Of a stretch of DNA of 11,098 bases, positions 1 to 5,525 are shown piece after piece (the stretch's first letter is position 1; the number at the start of each line of letters is the position of its first letter). The notes under the pieces are model-generated. The model did not search any database. It worked only from the letters and a program-made list of their open reading frames with translations, and was not told where the DNA came from. The translations under genes and the position numbers were made by a program. The stretch comes from Verrucomicrobiota bacterium (GTDB lineage Bacteria > Verrucomicrobiota > Verrucomicrobiia > Chthoniobacterales > UBA10450), in contig QHOF01000028.1 of NCBI GenBank assembly GCA_003219335.1, positions 13,437 through 24,534 on the forward strand, given 5' to 3'.

Positions 1-950
1 AAGTTCCAGGCCTGCGCAGCCGCGCTCGCTCCAAACAGAGGTTGCAGGTGCCGATAAATCGCGTCCGGCACGCCGGTGTCGCTCAATCCATCGACCACCA
101 CAAACAACGCCGCAAAAAATACCAGCAGATGCCAATCGACAAGCTTGAGCACTTCATGCGTATCGCGCCGCGCAAGCACCATCACCAGCACCGCGCCCGC
201 GAGTGCTGTCCACGCCAGGTTTAGGCCGGCAAGGAAACAGGCGAAGATGGATACAAACACTGCGCAGACGAGCGCGAACAAGCTGCGGTCGAGTTTCGGG
301 ATCAGGTGAGGTTGTCGTTGGATAACGGCTGATTGCAGCGCTTTTCGAAAACCAAAGCGCAAAATCGCGAAGTTGATCGCCAGTCCGACGACCGCCGCTG
401 GCGCGAGCGAGTCCGAAAATTGCGTGAACGGAATATGTGAAAAATGTCCGATAATCATGTTTTGCGGATTGCCCACGAGCGTAGCGACGCTGCCAATGTT
501 CGCGCTCGTGGCGAGGGCGATCAGATACGGCAGTAGCGGAAGTTTGCCGCGCCGGATCACCACGATGACGAGCGGCGTCAGCATCAGACAGATCGTATCG
601 TTCACGAGCAACGCCGAGAGGATTCCAGACGTGAGCGTGAGATAAAGCAACAGCCGCTGTGGCGTGCGCGAAAACTCCAGGACAATGTCAGCAGCCCACT
701 CGAAAAAGTGCGCGAGATAAAGGTACGCGGAGACCAGCATCATCGCCAGCAACAACACAATGGTATCGTAGTTGACCGCGCGATAAGCGCGCTCCGGCGT
801 CATCACTCCGGTCGAAACCATCAATACCGCGCCGAGCAGAGCGGCCGCTGGCCGATTCAACGGGAGAATCTTGAGCTGCCGCCCGCTAATCAGCACGTAA
901 GTAATCGCGAAGATCACCGTCGCGACAACTTGCTTCTCGAAATGATTCAC
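1..950 (-). CDS. ArsB/SLC13-type ion permease, C-terminus beyond left edge
   Basis: About 316 residues are readable without a stop from a GTG codon at 950-948 down to base 1. The protein is a polytopic inner-membrane permease: the reading is dominated by hydrophobic segments broken by short charged loops such as SGRQLK and VIRRGKLP. It carries two signatures of the ion transporter (arsenite antiporter ArsB/NhaD/CitM, SLC13-like) superfamily: a VNDTICLMLTP segment at about residues 115-125 and a SVATLVGNPQNMIIG segment at about 150-164, where related permeases place their conserved NDT and GNPxN residues. An in-frame TGA at 980-978 limits the N-terminus, and GTG at 950 is the only good start after it. 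No clear Shine-Dalgarno sequence is present. The gene is transcribed away from yicC. Substrate (arsenite, Na+, citrate or other anion) cannot be told from this part. The family is well supported; the exact substrate is not. Confidence 0.85.
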   Translation of the reverse strand, partial: MNHFEKQVVATVIFAITYVLISGRQLKILPLNRPAAALLGAVLMVSTGVMTPERAYRAVNYDTIVLLLAMMLVSAYLYLAHFFEWAADIVLEFSRTPQRLLLYLTLTSGILSALLVNDTICLMLTPLVIVVIRRGKLPLLPYLIALATSANIGSVATLVGNPQNMIIGHFSHIPFTQFSDSLAPAAVVGLAINFAILRFGFRKALQSAVIQRQPHLIPKLDRSLFALVCAVFVSIFACFLAGLNLAWTALAGAVLVMVLARRDTHEVLKLVDWHLLVFFAALFVVVDGLSDTGVPDAIYRHLQPLFGASAAAQAWN

Positions 951-1015
951 ATTGGCTGCAAAGAGATCATCTCGTCGTCATCGATGCAACGTTCCCGATC
1001 AATTGAACAGTGAGG

Positions 1016-1039
1016 GTTGAACGTTGAACGTTGAGCGTT
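1016..1039. repeat. Tandem heptamer repeat GTTGAAC, 3.4 copies
   Basis: Two exact copies of GTTGAAC (1016-1022, 1023-1029) are followed by GTTGAGC (1030-1036) and GTT. It lies in the 117-base divergent gap between the permease and yicC. A five-copy array of a closely related heptamer (GTTGGGC on the minus strand) lies inside cysS at 6554-6588, so this is probably a dispersed repeat family. The TTGAAC at 1024-1029 also lies 17 bases before GATAAG at 1047-1052, so the array may double as a -35 element for yicC; that is a weak guess. Confidence 0.7.
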
Positions 1040-1052
1040 TCTCTGCGATAAG
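1024..1052 (+). promoter_or_regulatory. Possible sigma-70 promoter for yicC operon
   Basis: TTGAAC (1024-1029), a 17-base spacer, then GATAAG (1047-1052) approximate a -35/-10 pair in front of yicC. The -35 part lies within the heptamer repeat. The start codon at 1068 would leave only a very short leader, and no ribosome binding site is evident, so this is a tentative call. Confidence 0.2.
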
Positions 1053-1067
1053 CTTTTCCATCGAGAT

Positions 1068-1943
1068 ATGCGAAGCATGACTGGATACGGTCGCGCTGAG
1101 ACCGATCACGCCGGCACGAAGTTTAGCGTCGAGCTCAATTCGGTGAACCGAAAGCAGAGCGACGTCGTGATCAATCTGCCGCGCGATCTGGCCGAGCTGG
1201 AACCGCGTATTCGTCAGACGATCAACGAAAATATTTCGCGCGGCCGGACCAACGCCACGGTCACTCTTCACAGCGGCGCAAACGGCGCGCGCAATCTGGC
1301 GCTCAACACGGAGCTCGCCCGCTCGTATCACGAAGCGATGCGCGCCTTACAGAAAGAGTTAAACGCACCGGGCGAGATCACCATCAGCACTATCCTACAG
1401 GCGCCCGGCGTGATGCGGTTCCCGGAGGAAGCCGTGAAGGCGGAAGAAGCATGGCCGGCCATTGAACGGGCGTTGCGCGCCGCGCTCGCTGATTTAATCA
1501 AAATGCGGGAGCGCGAGGGCAAACATCTGGCCAAGGATTTGATTCACCGTCTCAAAGCGATCCGGAAAAAACTCAAGGAGGTTCGCGCGCTTCATCCCGA
1601 TGCGGTGAAACGATATCGCACTGCCCTGCTTGACCGAATTCAAAAAGCCGGGCTGCCGATCGCCGGCGATGATGAACGGGTTCTCAAGGACATTACCTTC
1701 TTTGCCGACCGCGCTGATGTTTCGGAGGAGTTGACGCGCCTCGAGAGTCACCTTGCTCAATTCGCTCATCATTTGCGCAGCAAAGAGCCGGTCGGGCGCA
1801 CATTGGAATTCATCACCCAGGAAATTTTTCGCGAGCTCAACACGTTGGGCGCAAAAGCGAATGATGCCGCCATTTCACAACGCGTGATAGCTTGCAAAGC
1901 CGAGCTGGAGAAGATCCGGGAGCAAGTTCAAAACCTTGAGTAA
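1068..1943 (+). CDS. yicC: YicC/YloC family endoribonuclease
   Basis: The 291-residue product has the usual family length. It opens with MRSMTGYGRAE, the near-invariant N-terminus of YicC proteins, which fixes the start. It ends with the equally characteristic C-terminal (DUF1732) block: VGRTLEFITQEIFRELNTLG at about residues 242-261, then acidic and charged residues running to REQVQNLE. Members of this family in E. coli (YicC) and Bacillus (YloC) are reported endoribonucleases acting on RNA in the cytoplasm, though the physiological targets are poorly defined. It is first in a compact operon, and its stop codon (1941-1943) lies inside the first codons of gmk, so the two are probably translationally coupled. 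yicC beside gmk is a common bacterial arrangement, which supports the call. Confidence 0.95.
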   Translation: MRSMTGYGRAETDHAGTKFSVELNSVNRKQSDVVINLPRDLAELEPRIRQTINENISRGRTNATVTLHSGANGARNLALNTELARSYHEAMRALQKELNAPGEITISTILQAPGVMRFPEEAVKAEEAWPAIERALRAALADLIKMREREGKHLAKDLIHRLKAIRKKLKEVRALHPDAVKRYRTALLDRIQKAGLPIAGDDERVLKDITFFADRADVSEELTRLESHLAQFAHHLRSKEPVGRTLEFITQEIFRELNTLGAKANDAAISQRVIACKAELEKIREQVQNLE

Positions 1944-2547
1944 CCAGTTCACGCGCCGCAGAATTCTCTTTGTTGTCTCCGCGCCATCGGGTGCGGGCAA
2001 GACCACGCTGGTCGAAGCGCTGCGGAAAAGTCCTAATTTTTATTATTCAGTCTCCTGCACCACTCGAGCGCCGCGGGCGGGTGAGATTGATGGCAAGGAT
2101 TACCAGTTTCTTTCAGATGCGGATTTTCGGGCGCGAATCGAAGGCGGCGACTTTCTGGAGCACGCCGAGGTGCACGGCACGCTCTACGGCACTTTGCGCG
2201 AGCCGGTACTGGCGAATTTGAAAAATGGCTTGGACATTCTGATCGATATCGACACGCAAGGCGCGGCCACTATTCGTACATCCGACGACCCAATCATCCG
2301 GCGGGCTTTGGCGGACGTTTTCATTATGCCGCCAAATCTCGAGGAGTTGCGCGGCCGTTTAACAAAGCGCGGCACCGAAACTGCGCAGCAAATTGAGTCG
2401 CGTCTCGCCACCGCCGCGCGCGAGATGGAATTGTGGCGCGATTACCGCTACACTATCGTCAGTGGTTCAGTGGAAGAAGATCTGGAAAAAGTCCGCCATA
2501 TCATGGCTGCCGAAAGTTATTTGAGCAGGCGTTTAAAGCCAAAATGA
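1936..2547 (+). CDS. gmk: Guanylate kinase
   Basis: Guanylate kinase phosphorylates GMP to GDP with ATP in the cytoplasm, feeding GTP/dGTP synthesis. The 203-residue product has the Walker A loop SAPSGAGKTT at residues 15-24, the GMP-binding region beginning SCTTRAPRAGE at about 39-49, the HAEVHGTLYGT segment near 76-86 and the DIDTQGAATIR segment near 104-114, all in the order and spacing typical of Gmk (~200 aa). No ATG is available before the Walker A loop. A TTG at 1936 gives the usual short N-terminus and overlaps the yicC stop by 8 bases, so a TTG start with coupling is the best model. Gmk is usually followed by rpoZ; here coaC follows after 37 bases with no omega gene. Confidence 0.96.
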   Translation: MSNQFTRRRILFVVSAPSGAGKTTLVEALRKSPNFYYSVSCTTRAPRAGEIDGKDYQFLSDADFRARIEGGDFLEHAEVHGTLYGTLREPVLANLKNGLDILIDIDTQGAATIRTSDDPIIRRALADVFIMPPNLEELRGRLTKRGTETAQQIESRLATAAREMELWRDYRYTIVSGSVEEDLEKVRHIMAAESYLSRRLKPK

Positions 2548-2584
2548 CTGCGAAACGTACTCACGAATAAGTCGTCGCCCTAAC

Positions 2585-3208
2585 ATGGAACCAAATTCCA
2601 AGCGCAGAGCCGGAAAGACCAGCGCGCGAAAAGTGGTGGACATTCCCGCCAGGAAGAAAACGGCCGTGCTCGGCGTCACCGGCTCGATCGCCGCGTACAA
2701 ATCTGCCGAGCTCACCAGTCTGCTGGTCAAACAAGGCCACGAAGTTTTTGTGGTGATGACGCAGGACGCCACTGAATTCATTGCTCCGCTCACGTTGCAG
2801 ACGCTCTCGAAAAATCCTGTGATGACGAGCTTCTACGACGAAAAAGAAAACTGGCGTCCGGGTCACATTGATCTCGCCGACCGTGCGAATCTGCTTTTGA
2901 TCGCGCCGGCCACTGCCCACATCATTGCGGAGCTTGCGCATGGTCTGGCCGGTCATCCCCTCGCGGCGATCGCGCTCGCCACACGCGCGCCGATTCTCAT
3001 CGCCCCTGCGATGAATGGAAAAATGTGGGATAATCCAGCGACGCAGGAGAATGTCGAAAAACTCAAAGGACGCGGCGTCGAATTCATCGGCCCGGAAGAA
3101 GGAATGCTGGCGTGCGGCTACGAAGGGCTGGGCCGTTTGTGGAAAGTGAACGACATTGCGTTCCGCGCGGAATTTCTCCTGACGCGCCACGACAAATTGA
3201 TCGCGTGA
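2585..3208 (+). CDS. coaC: Phosphopantothenoylcysteine decarboxylase (CoaC, stand-alone)
   Basis: This is the flavoprotein that decarboxylates 4'-phosphopantothenoylcysteine to 4'-phosphopantetheine in coenzyme A synthesis. Visible signatures in the 207-residue product are the FMN-binding GVTGSIAAYKS (30-40), a conserved-type His at 94 in RPGHIDLADRANLLLIAPAT, PAMNGKMW (141-148, the PxMNxxMW motif with Asn144) and LACGYEGLGR (175-184, the substrate flap with Cys177). In most bacteria this domain is the N-terminal half of the bifunctional CoaBC (Dfp); here a TGA at 3206-3208 ends it and CoaB follows as a separate gene. The first ~25 residues are a basic extension ahead of the usual start. GTG codons at residues 17-18 are alternative starts, and no clear ribosome binding site decides between them. 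Confidence 0.93.
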   Translation: MEPNSKRRAGKTSARKVVDIPARKKTAVLGVTGSIAAYKSAELTSLLVKQGHEVFVVMTQDATEFIAPLTLQTLSKNPVMTSFYDEKENWRPGHIDLADRANLLLIAPATAHIIAELAHGLAGHPLAAIALATRAPILIAPAMNGKMWDNPATQENVEKLKGRGVEFIGPEEGMLACGYEGLGRLWKVNDIAFRAEFLLTRHDKLIA

Positions 3209-3873
3209 TATTTCTCGTCACGGCTGGTCCCACGCGCGAGCCGATCGATCCGGTCCGTTACATCTCGAACCGTTCGTCGGGAAAAATGGGCTACGCCATC
3301 GCGGAAGCGGCGCTCAAAGCCGGTCACGACGTGGTTTTAATTTCCGGTCCGGTAAAGCTCCATTCGTCGCGCGGCGCGAAACTGGTTTCAGTTTCCACGA
3401 GCGACGAAATGTTCGATGCAGTCCATCAACATGCCGGCGACTGTGACGTGTGTGTCTTGTGCGCTGCGGTCGCCGATTACAAGCCGGCAACAGTGTCGCC
3501 GCTGAAAATCAAAAAACGCGGCGACGAAATTTCGCTCGAATTAGTTCCGACGCGCGATATTCTTGCATCGTTGGGCAGCCGGCGGGATCGACGATTTCTT
3601 CTTGTCGGTTTCGCCGCGGAGACACATGACCTGCAAGAAAACGCCGTGAAAAAACTGCGGGCAAAGAATTGCGACATCATGGTCGCCAACGATGCGCGCG
3701 TCGGAATGGAGAGCGACGAAAATGAGCTGCTCGTTCTGTTTCGCGGCGGTGAAATAAAAAAATTTCATCGCACCCCAAAACAAATTCTCGCGCGTGAGCT
3801 GATAAAAATTTTCTCAAAATTCGCAACAAAAGTGTTTGACAAAAAAAATGTGATGATTAGTGAACGCAATTAA
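3205..3873 (+). CDS. coaB: Phosphopantothenate-cysteine ligase (CoaB, stand-alone)
   Basis: CoaB joins 4'-phosphopantothenate and cysteine using a nucleotide (CTP in most bacteria), the step just before CoaC. I start it at GTG 3205, in the GTGA overlap with the coaC stop, because the family's conserved sequence begins immediately (IFLVTAGPTREPIDPVRYIS); a start further upstream would only add out-of-frame coaC translation. In the 222 residues I see the SNRSSGKMGYAIA dinucleotide-type loop (21-33), CAAVADYKPA (86-95), SPLKIKK with the conserved-type Lys (98-104), LLVGFAAET (132-140) and the VANDARVGMESDEN segment (160-173). Four-base overlap and identical order to fused CoaBC suggest either fission of a fused gene or an ancestral split, with coupled translation keeping the two enzymes at similar levels. 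Confidence 0.93.
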   Translation: MIFLVTAGPTREPIDPVRYISNRSSGKMGYAIAEAALKAGHDVVLISGPVKLHSSRGAKLVSVSTSDEMFDAVHQHAGDCDVCVLCAAVADYKPATVSPLKIKKRGDEISLELVPTRDILASLGSRRDRRFLLVGFAAETHDLQENAVKKLRAKNCDIMVANDARVGMESDENELLVLFRGGEIKKFHRTPKQILARELIKIFSKFATKVFDKKNVMISERN

Positions 3874-3926
3874 ATGAAGTGAAAGTCATTCCCAACTCTT
3901 CACTATTCTCCGCGCGTTGCGGATTG

Positions 3927-3937
3927 AAAGGGGGGGA
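3927..3937 (+). promoter_or_regulatory. Strong ribosome binding site for the 17-codon gene
   Basis: A purine run, AAA followed by seven G and A, ends seven bases before the ATG at 3945. It is one of only two strongly Shine-Dalgarno-like stretches ahead of a gene in this window and is the main reason to take the mini-gene seriously. Confidence 0.5.
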
Positions 3938-3944
3938 TTAGTCG

Positions 3945-3998
3945 ATGGCAAAGAAAAAAGCAGCAAAGAAAAAAGCAGCGAAGAAAAAGAGGCGCTAA
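3945..3998 (+). CDS. 17-residue Lys/Ala-rich basic peptide
   Basis: The reading frame gives MAKKKAAKKKAAKKKRR then TAA: ten Lys, two Arg and four Ala after the Met, arranged as three near-perfect AAKKK-type pentads. The composition matches the Lys/Ala-rich tails of histone H1-like and Hc1/HctB-type bacterial nucleoid proteins, so DNA or RNA binding is a reasonable inference, but no domain can be claimed at this size. Support for it being real: a strong purine-rich ribosome binding site at the right distance, its own stop followed shortly by a strong terminator, and no competing gene on either strand. It could instead be the truncated end of a longer histone-like gene, although the 71 bases upstream to coaB contain no such frame. 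It is too short for most gene finders. Confidence 0.55.
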   Translation: MAKKKAAKKKAAKKKRR

Positions 3999-4018
3999 GC
4001 CCATCGCTGAATTAACGG

Positions 4019-4036
4019 CTCCGAATTTCTTCGGAG
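4019..4036 (+). other. Small hairpin downstream of the mini-gene
   Basis: CTCCGAA (4019-4025) pairs perfectly with TTCGGAG (4030-4036) around a four-base loop, extendable outward by two G-U pairs. It has no T tract of its own and lies 20 bases ahead of the terminator hairpin, so in the transcript the two would form tandem stem-loops. Confidence 0.5.
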
Positions 4037-4056
4037 TTACAACACCTAACTTCAAC

Positions 4057-4092
4057 CCGGGAGGAGAATTCATTTTCCTCCCGGTTTTTTTT
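4057..4092 (+). terminator. Rho-independent terminator
   Basis: CCGGGAGGA (4057-4065) pairs perfectly with TCCTCCCGG (4076-4084); the stem can extend inward by one G-U and two A-U pairs to a four-base loop. It is followed directly by eight T (4085-4092). This is a textbook intrinsic terminator and marks the end of the yicC-gmk-coaC-coaB/mini-gene transcription unit. Confidence 0.9.
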
Positions 4093-4162
4093 GTGATGCA
4101 GGCAATCCTGCCTGCATGGTTTGAGCGCGTCGCTTACTCGCGCGCAGGATTGCCTGCGTCAC
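4093..4162. repeat. Long inverted repeat with 19-base arms
   Basis: The arm 4093-4111 (GTGATGCAGGCAATCCTGC) is the reverse complement of 4144-4162 except for one T-G wobble. The 32-base interior holds a nested GCGCG/CGCGC stem (4125-4129 with 4139-4143). The left arm can also fold alone: ATGCAGG (4096-4102) with CCTGCAT (4111-4117). It begins right after the terminator T tract and fills the gap before the inositol phosphatase gene. The structure looks like a dispersed intergenic palindromic (REP/MITE-like) element; copies elsewhere cannot be checked here. Confidence 0.7.
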
Positions 4163-4210
4163 TTCATTTCCACTGTGCAGTTTGTATTCTTTGTGCGACG
4201 TAATCTTTGC

Positions 4211-4957
4211 ATGAAACATTACCTCGATGCCGCCGAAGAGGCCGCGCGCACCGCCGGAAAGTTACTTCGTCAAAATTTCCAGCGGCGTCAGCGCGTTAAC
4301 GCGGTGGCCGCGCACGACATCAAGCTGCAAATCGATGTTGAGGCGCAGGAGTTGATCACGAAACTGCTTCTCAAGGAATTTCCAGGCCACGCGCTGTACG
4401 GGGAAGAAGGAGTCGTCGGCGATCAGTCCAGCGAACATCAATGGGTTGTCGATCCGCTGGATGGCACGGTGAATTACTTCTACGGCATTCCGCATTTTTG
4501 CGTCTCCATTGCGTTGCGTCTGCAGAACGAGATCATGGTCGGCGTGATCTACGATCCCATTCGCCAAGAGATGTGGAGTGGACAAAAAGGCGAGAGCTCA
4601 AAACTGAACGGACATCCCTGTCACGTCAGTGAGCGCGCGGACCTGACGGAAGCCGTTATTTCCATCGGGCTCGCCAAGACCGGAGAGACTATCAACGCGA
4701 ATTTCCCCTTGCTTCAGCAAATGATTCATCGCGTGCGCAAATGCCGCGTGCTCGGCAGCGCTGCGCTGGACATGGCTTACGTCGCGTGCGGACGATTCGA
4801 CGCCTACATTGAAACGGGAATCAGCTTGTGGGACATCGCCGCAGGCTGGCTCCTCATTGAAAATGCCGGCGGCACTGTCGATCTTCGGCCGCGCCCGGAT
4901 ATGAAGGACAAATACAGTGTCACTGCCTCAAACGGCGTTATCGATTTGAAACTGTAA
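4211..4957 (+). CDS. Inositol monophosphatase family protein
   Basis: Members hydrolyse small phosphate monoesters (inositol-1-phosphate, PAP/CysQ substrates, histidinol phosphate, fructose bisphosphate) with Mg2+. The 248-residue product has all family motifs in order: the metal-binding acidic YGEEG (63-67), VVDPLDGTVNY (79-89) with the D-P-L-D-G-T metal site, LGSAALDMAYVACGRFDAY (181-199) and LWDIAAG (206-212) with the third metal Asp, followed by ENAGG. The ATG at 4211 gives the normal family N-terminus (MKHYLDAAEEAARTAGKLL). A frame open 90 bases further upstream runs through the inverted repeat and is not expected to be coding. No good ribosome binding site precedes 4211. The general pattern resembles SuhB-type inositol phosphatases, but substrate cannot be assigned from motifs alone. 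The 58 bases to ispF contain that gene's ribosome binding site. Confidence 0.92.
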   Translation: MKHYLDAAEEAARTAGKLLRQNFQRRQRVNAVAAHDIKLQIDVEAQELITKLLLKEFPGHALYGEEGVVGDQSSEHQWVVDPLDGTVNYFYGIPHFCVSIALRLQNEIMVGVIYDPIRQEMWSGQKGESSKLNGHPCHVSERADLTEAVISIGLAKTGETINANFPLLQQMIHRVRKCRVLGSAALDMAYVACGRFDAYIETGISLWDIAAGWLLIENAGGTVDLRPRPDMKDKYSVTASNGVIDLKL

Positions 4958-5000
4958 TGCACGCATTACTAACTTCAACGCTTGAACGTTTTAACCATTT

Positions 5001-5010
5001 AAGGAGGTGA
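5001..5010 (+). promoter_or_regulatory. Near-perfect Shine-Dalgarno for ispF
   Basis: AAGGAGGTGA is fully complementary to the usual 16S rRNA 3' end and sits five bases before ATG 5016. It decides the start: the in-frame GTG at 5007 lies within the Shine-Dalgarno itself and is not the start. Most other genes in the window lack such a site, so ispF may be translated unusually well. Confidence 0.85.
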
Positions 5011-5015
5011 AGCCC

Positions 5016-5525
5016 ATGATTCGTTGCGGCATCGGTTACGACATCCATCGTTTCGCGGAGGGACGAAGACTGATGCTCGGCGGTGTCGAGATCGCGCACC
5101 CGCGCGGTCTGGAAGGCCACTCGGACGCGGATGTTTTGTCGCATGCGATCGCGGACGCGTTGCTCGGCGCAATCGGCGCGGGCGACATCGGTCAGCATTT
5201 TCCAAACACGGACGAATCGATTCGCGACATCAGCAGCATCGAGATTTTGAAGCGCGTGACCAAATTGCTCGCGGAGAAAAAAGCGCGCGTGGTCAACGTT
5301 GATGCAAGCGTTATCATCGAGGCGCCAAGGCTTGCGCCGCACGTGCCGGCGATGCGCCAAAAAATTGCGGCTGCGATCGGCGTGAGCCAATTGAACGTGA
5401 GCGTGAAAGCGACGACCAACGAAAAGCTCGGATCGATCGGGCGCGGCGAAGGCATCGCCGCGATCGCGATCGCCACAGTTGAAATGGTAGGGCGCGTCCG
5501 CCGGACGCGCCGAAAACGCGACTAA
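5016..5525 (+). CDS. ispF: 2-C-methyl-D-erythritol 2,4-cyclodiphosphate synthase
   Basis: IspF cyclises CDP-methylerythritol phosphate to MEcPP, releasing CMP, in the non-mevalonate isoprenoid pathway. The 169-residue product shows GIGYDIHRF (5-13) with the Zn ligands Asp9 and His11, HSDADVLSHAIADALLGA (35-52) with His43 as the third ligand, GDIGQHFPNTD (57-66; most IspF I know read FPDTD) and KATTNEKLGSIGRGEG (131-146). The body is colinear with the family (~157-160 aa), but the last ten residues, RVRRTRRKRD, are an extra basic tail. Most of that tail is encoded by a perfect 21-base palindrome (5491-5511), suggesting that a repeat landed at the gene's 3' end. Stop TAA shares its last base with the cysS ATG. 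Confidence 0.95.
   Translation: MIRCGIGYDIHRFAEGRRLMLGGVEIAHPRGLEGHSDADVLSHAIADALLGAIGAGDIGQHFPNTDESIRDISSIEILKRVTKLLAEKKARVVNVDASVIIEAPRLAPHVPAMRQKIAAAIGVSQLNVSVKATTNEKLGSIGRGEGIAAIAIATVEMVGRVRRTRRKRD
5491..5511. repeat. Perfect 21-base palindrome inside the ispF 3' end
   Basis: The two 10-base arms GGCGCGTCCG and CGGACGCGCC flank a single central C and are exact reverse complements. It lies in frame in ispF and encodes the GRVRRTRR part of the tail. The RNA would form a very stable hairpin about a dozen bases before the cysS start, which could affect the ispF/cysS coupling. It may belong to a genome-wide palindrome family. Confidence 0.8.

Noticed and set aside
76..1013. Several plus-strand frames over the left end
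   Set aside because: All are shadows of the minus-strand permease, whose hydrophobic segments and NDT and GNPQN motifs are clear.
2561..3190. Long minus-strand frame (209 codons) opposite coaC
   Set aside because: coaC has clear catalytic motifs on the plus strand; the antisense frame reflects codon bias.
4121..4210. Upstream extension of the inositol phosphatase frame by 30 codons
   Set aside because: It translates through the inverted repeat, gives an atypical N-terminus, and the family starts naturally at ATG 4211.
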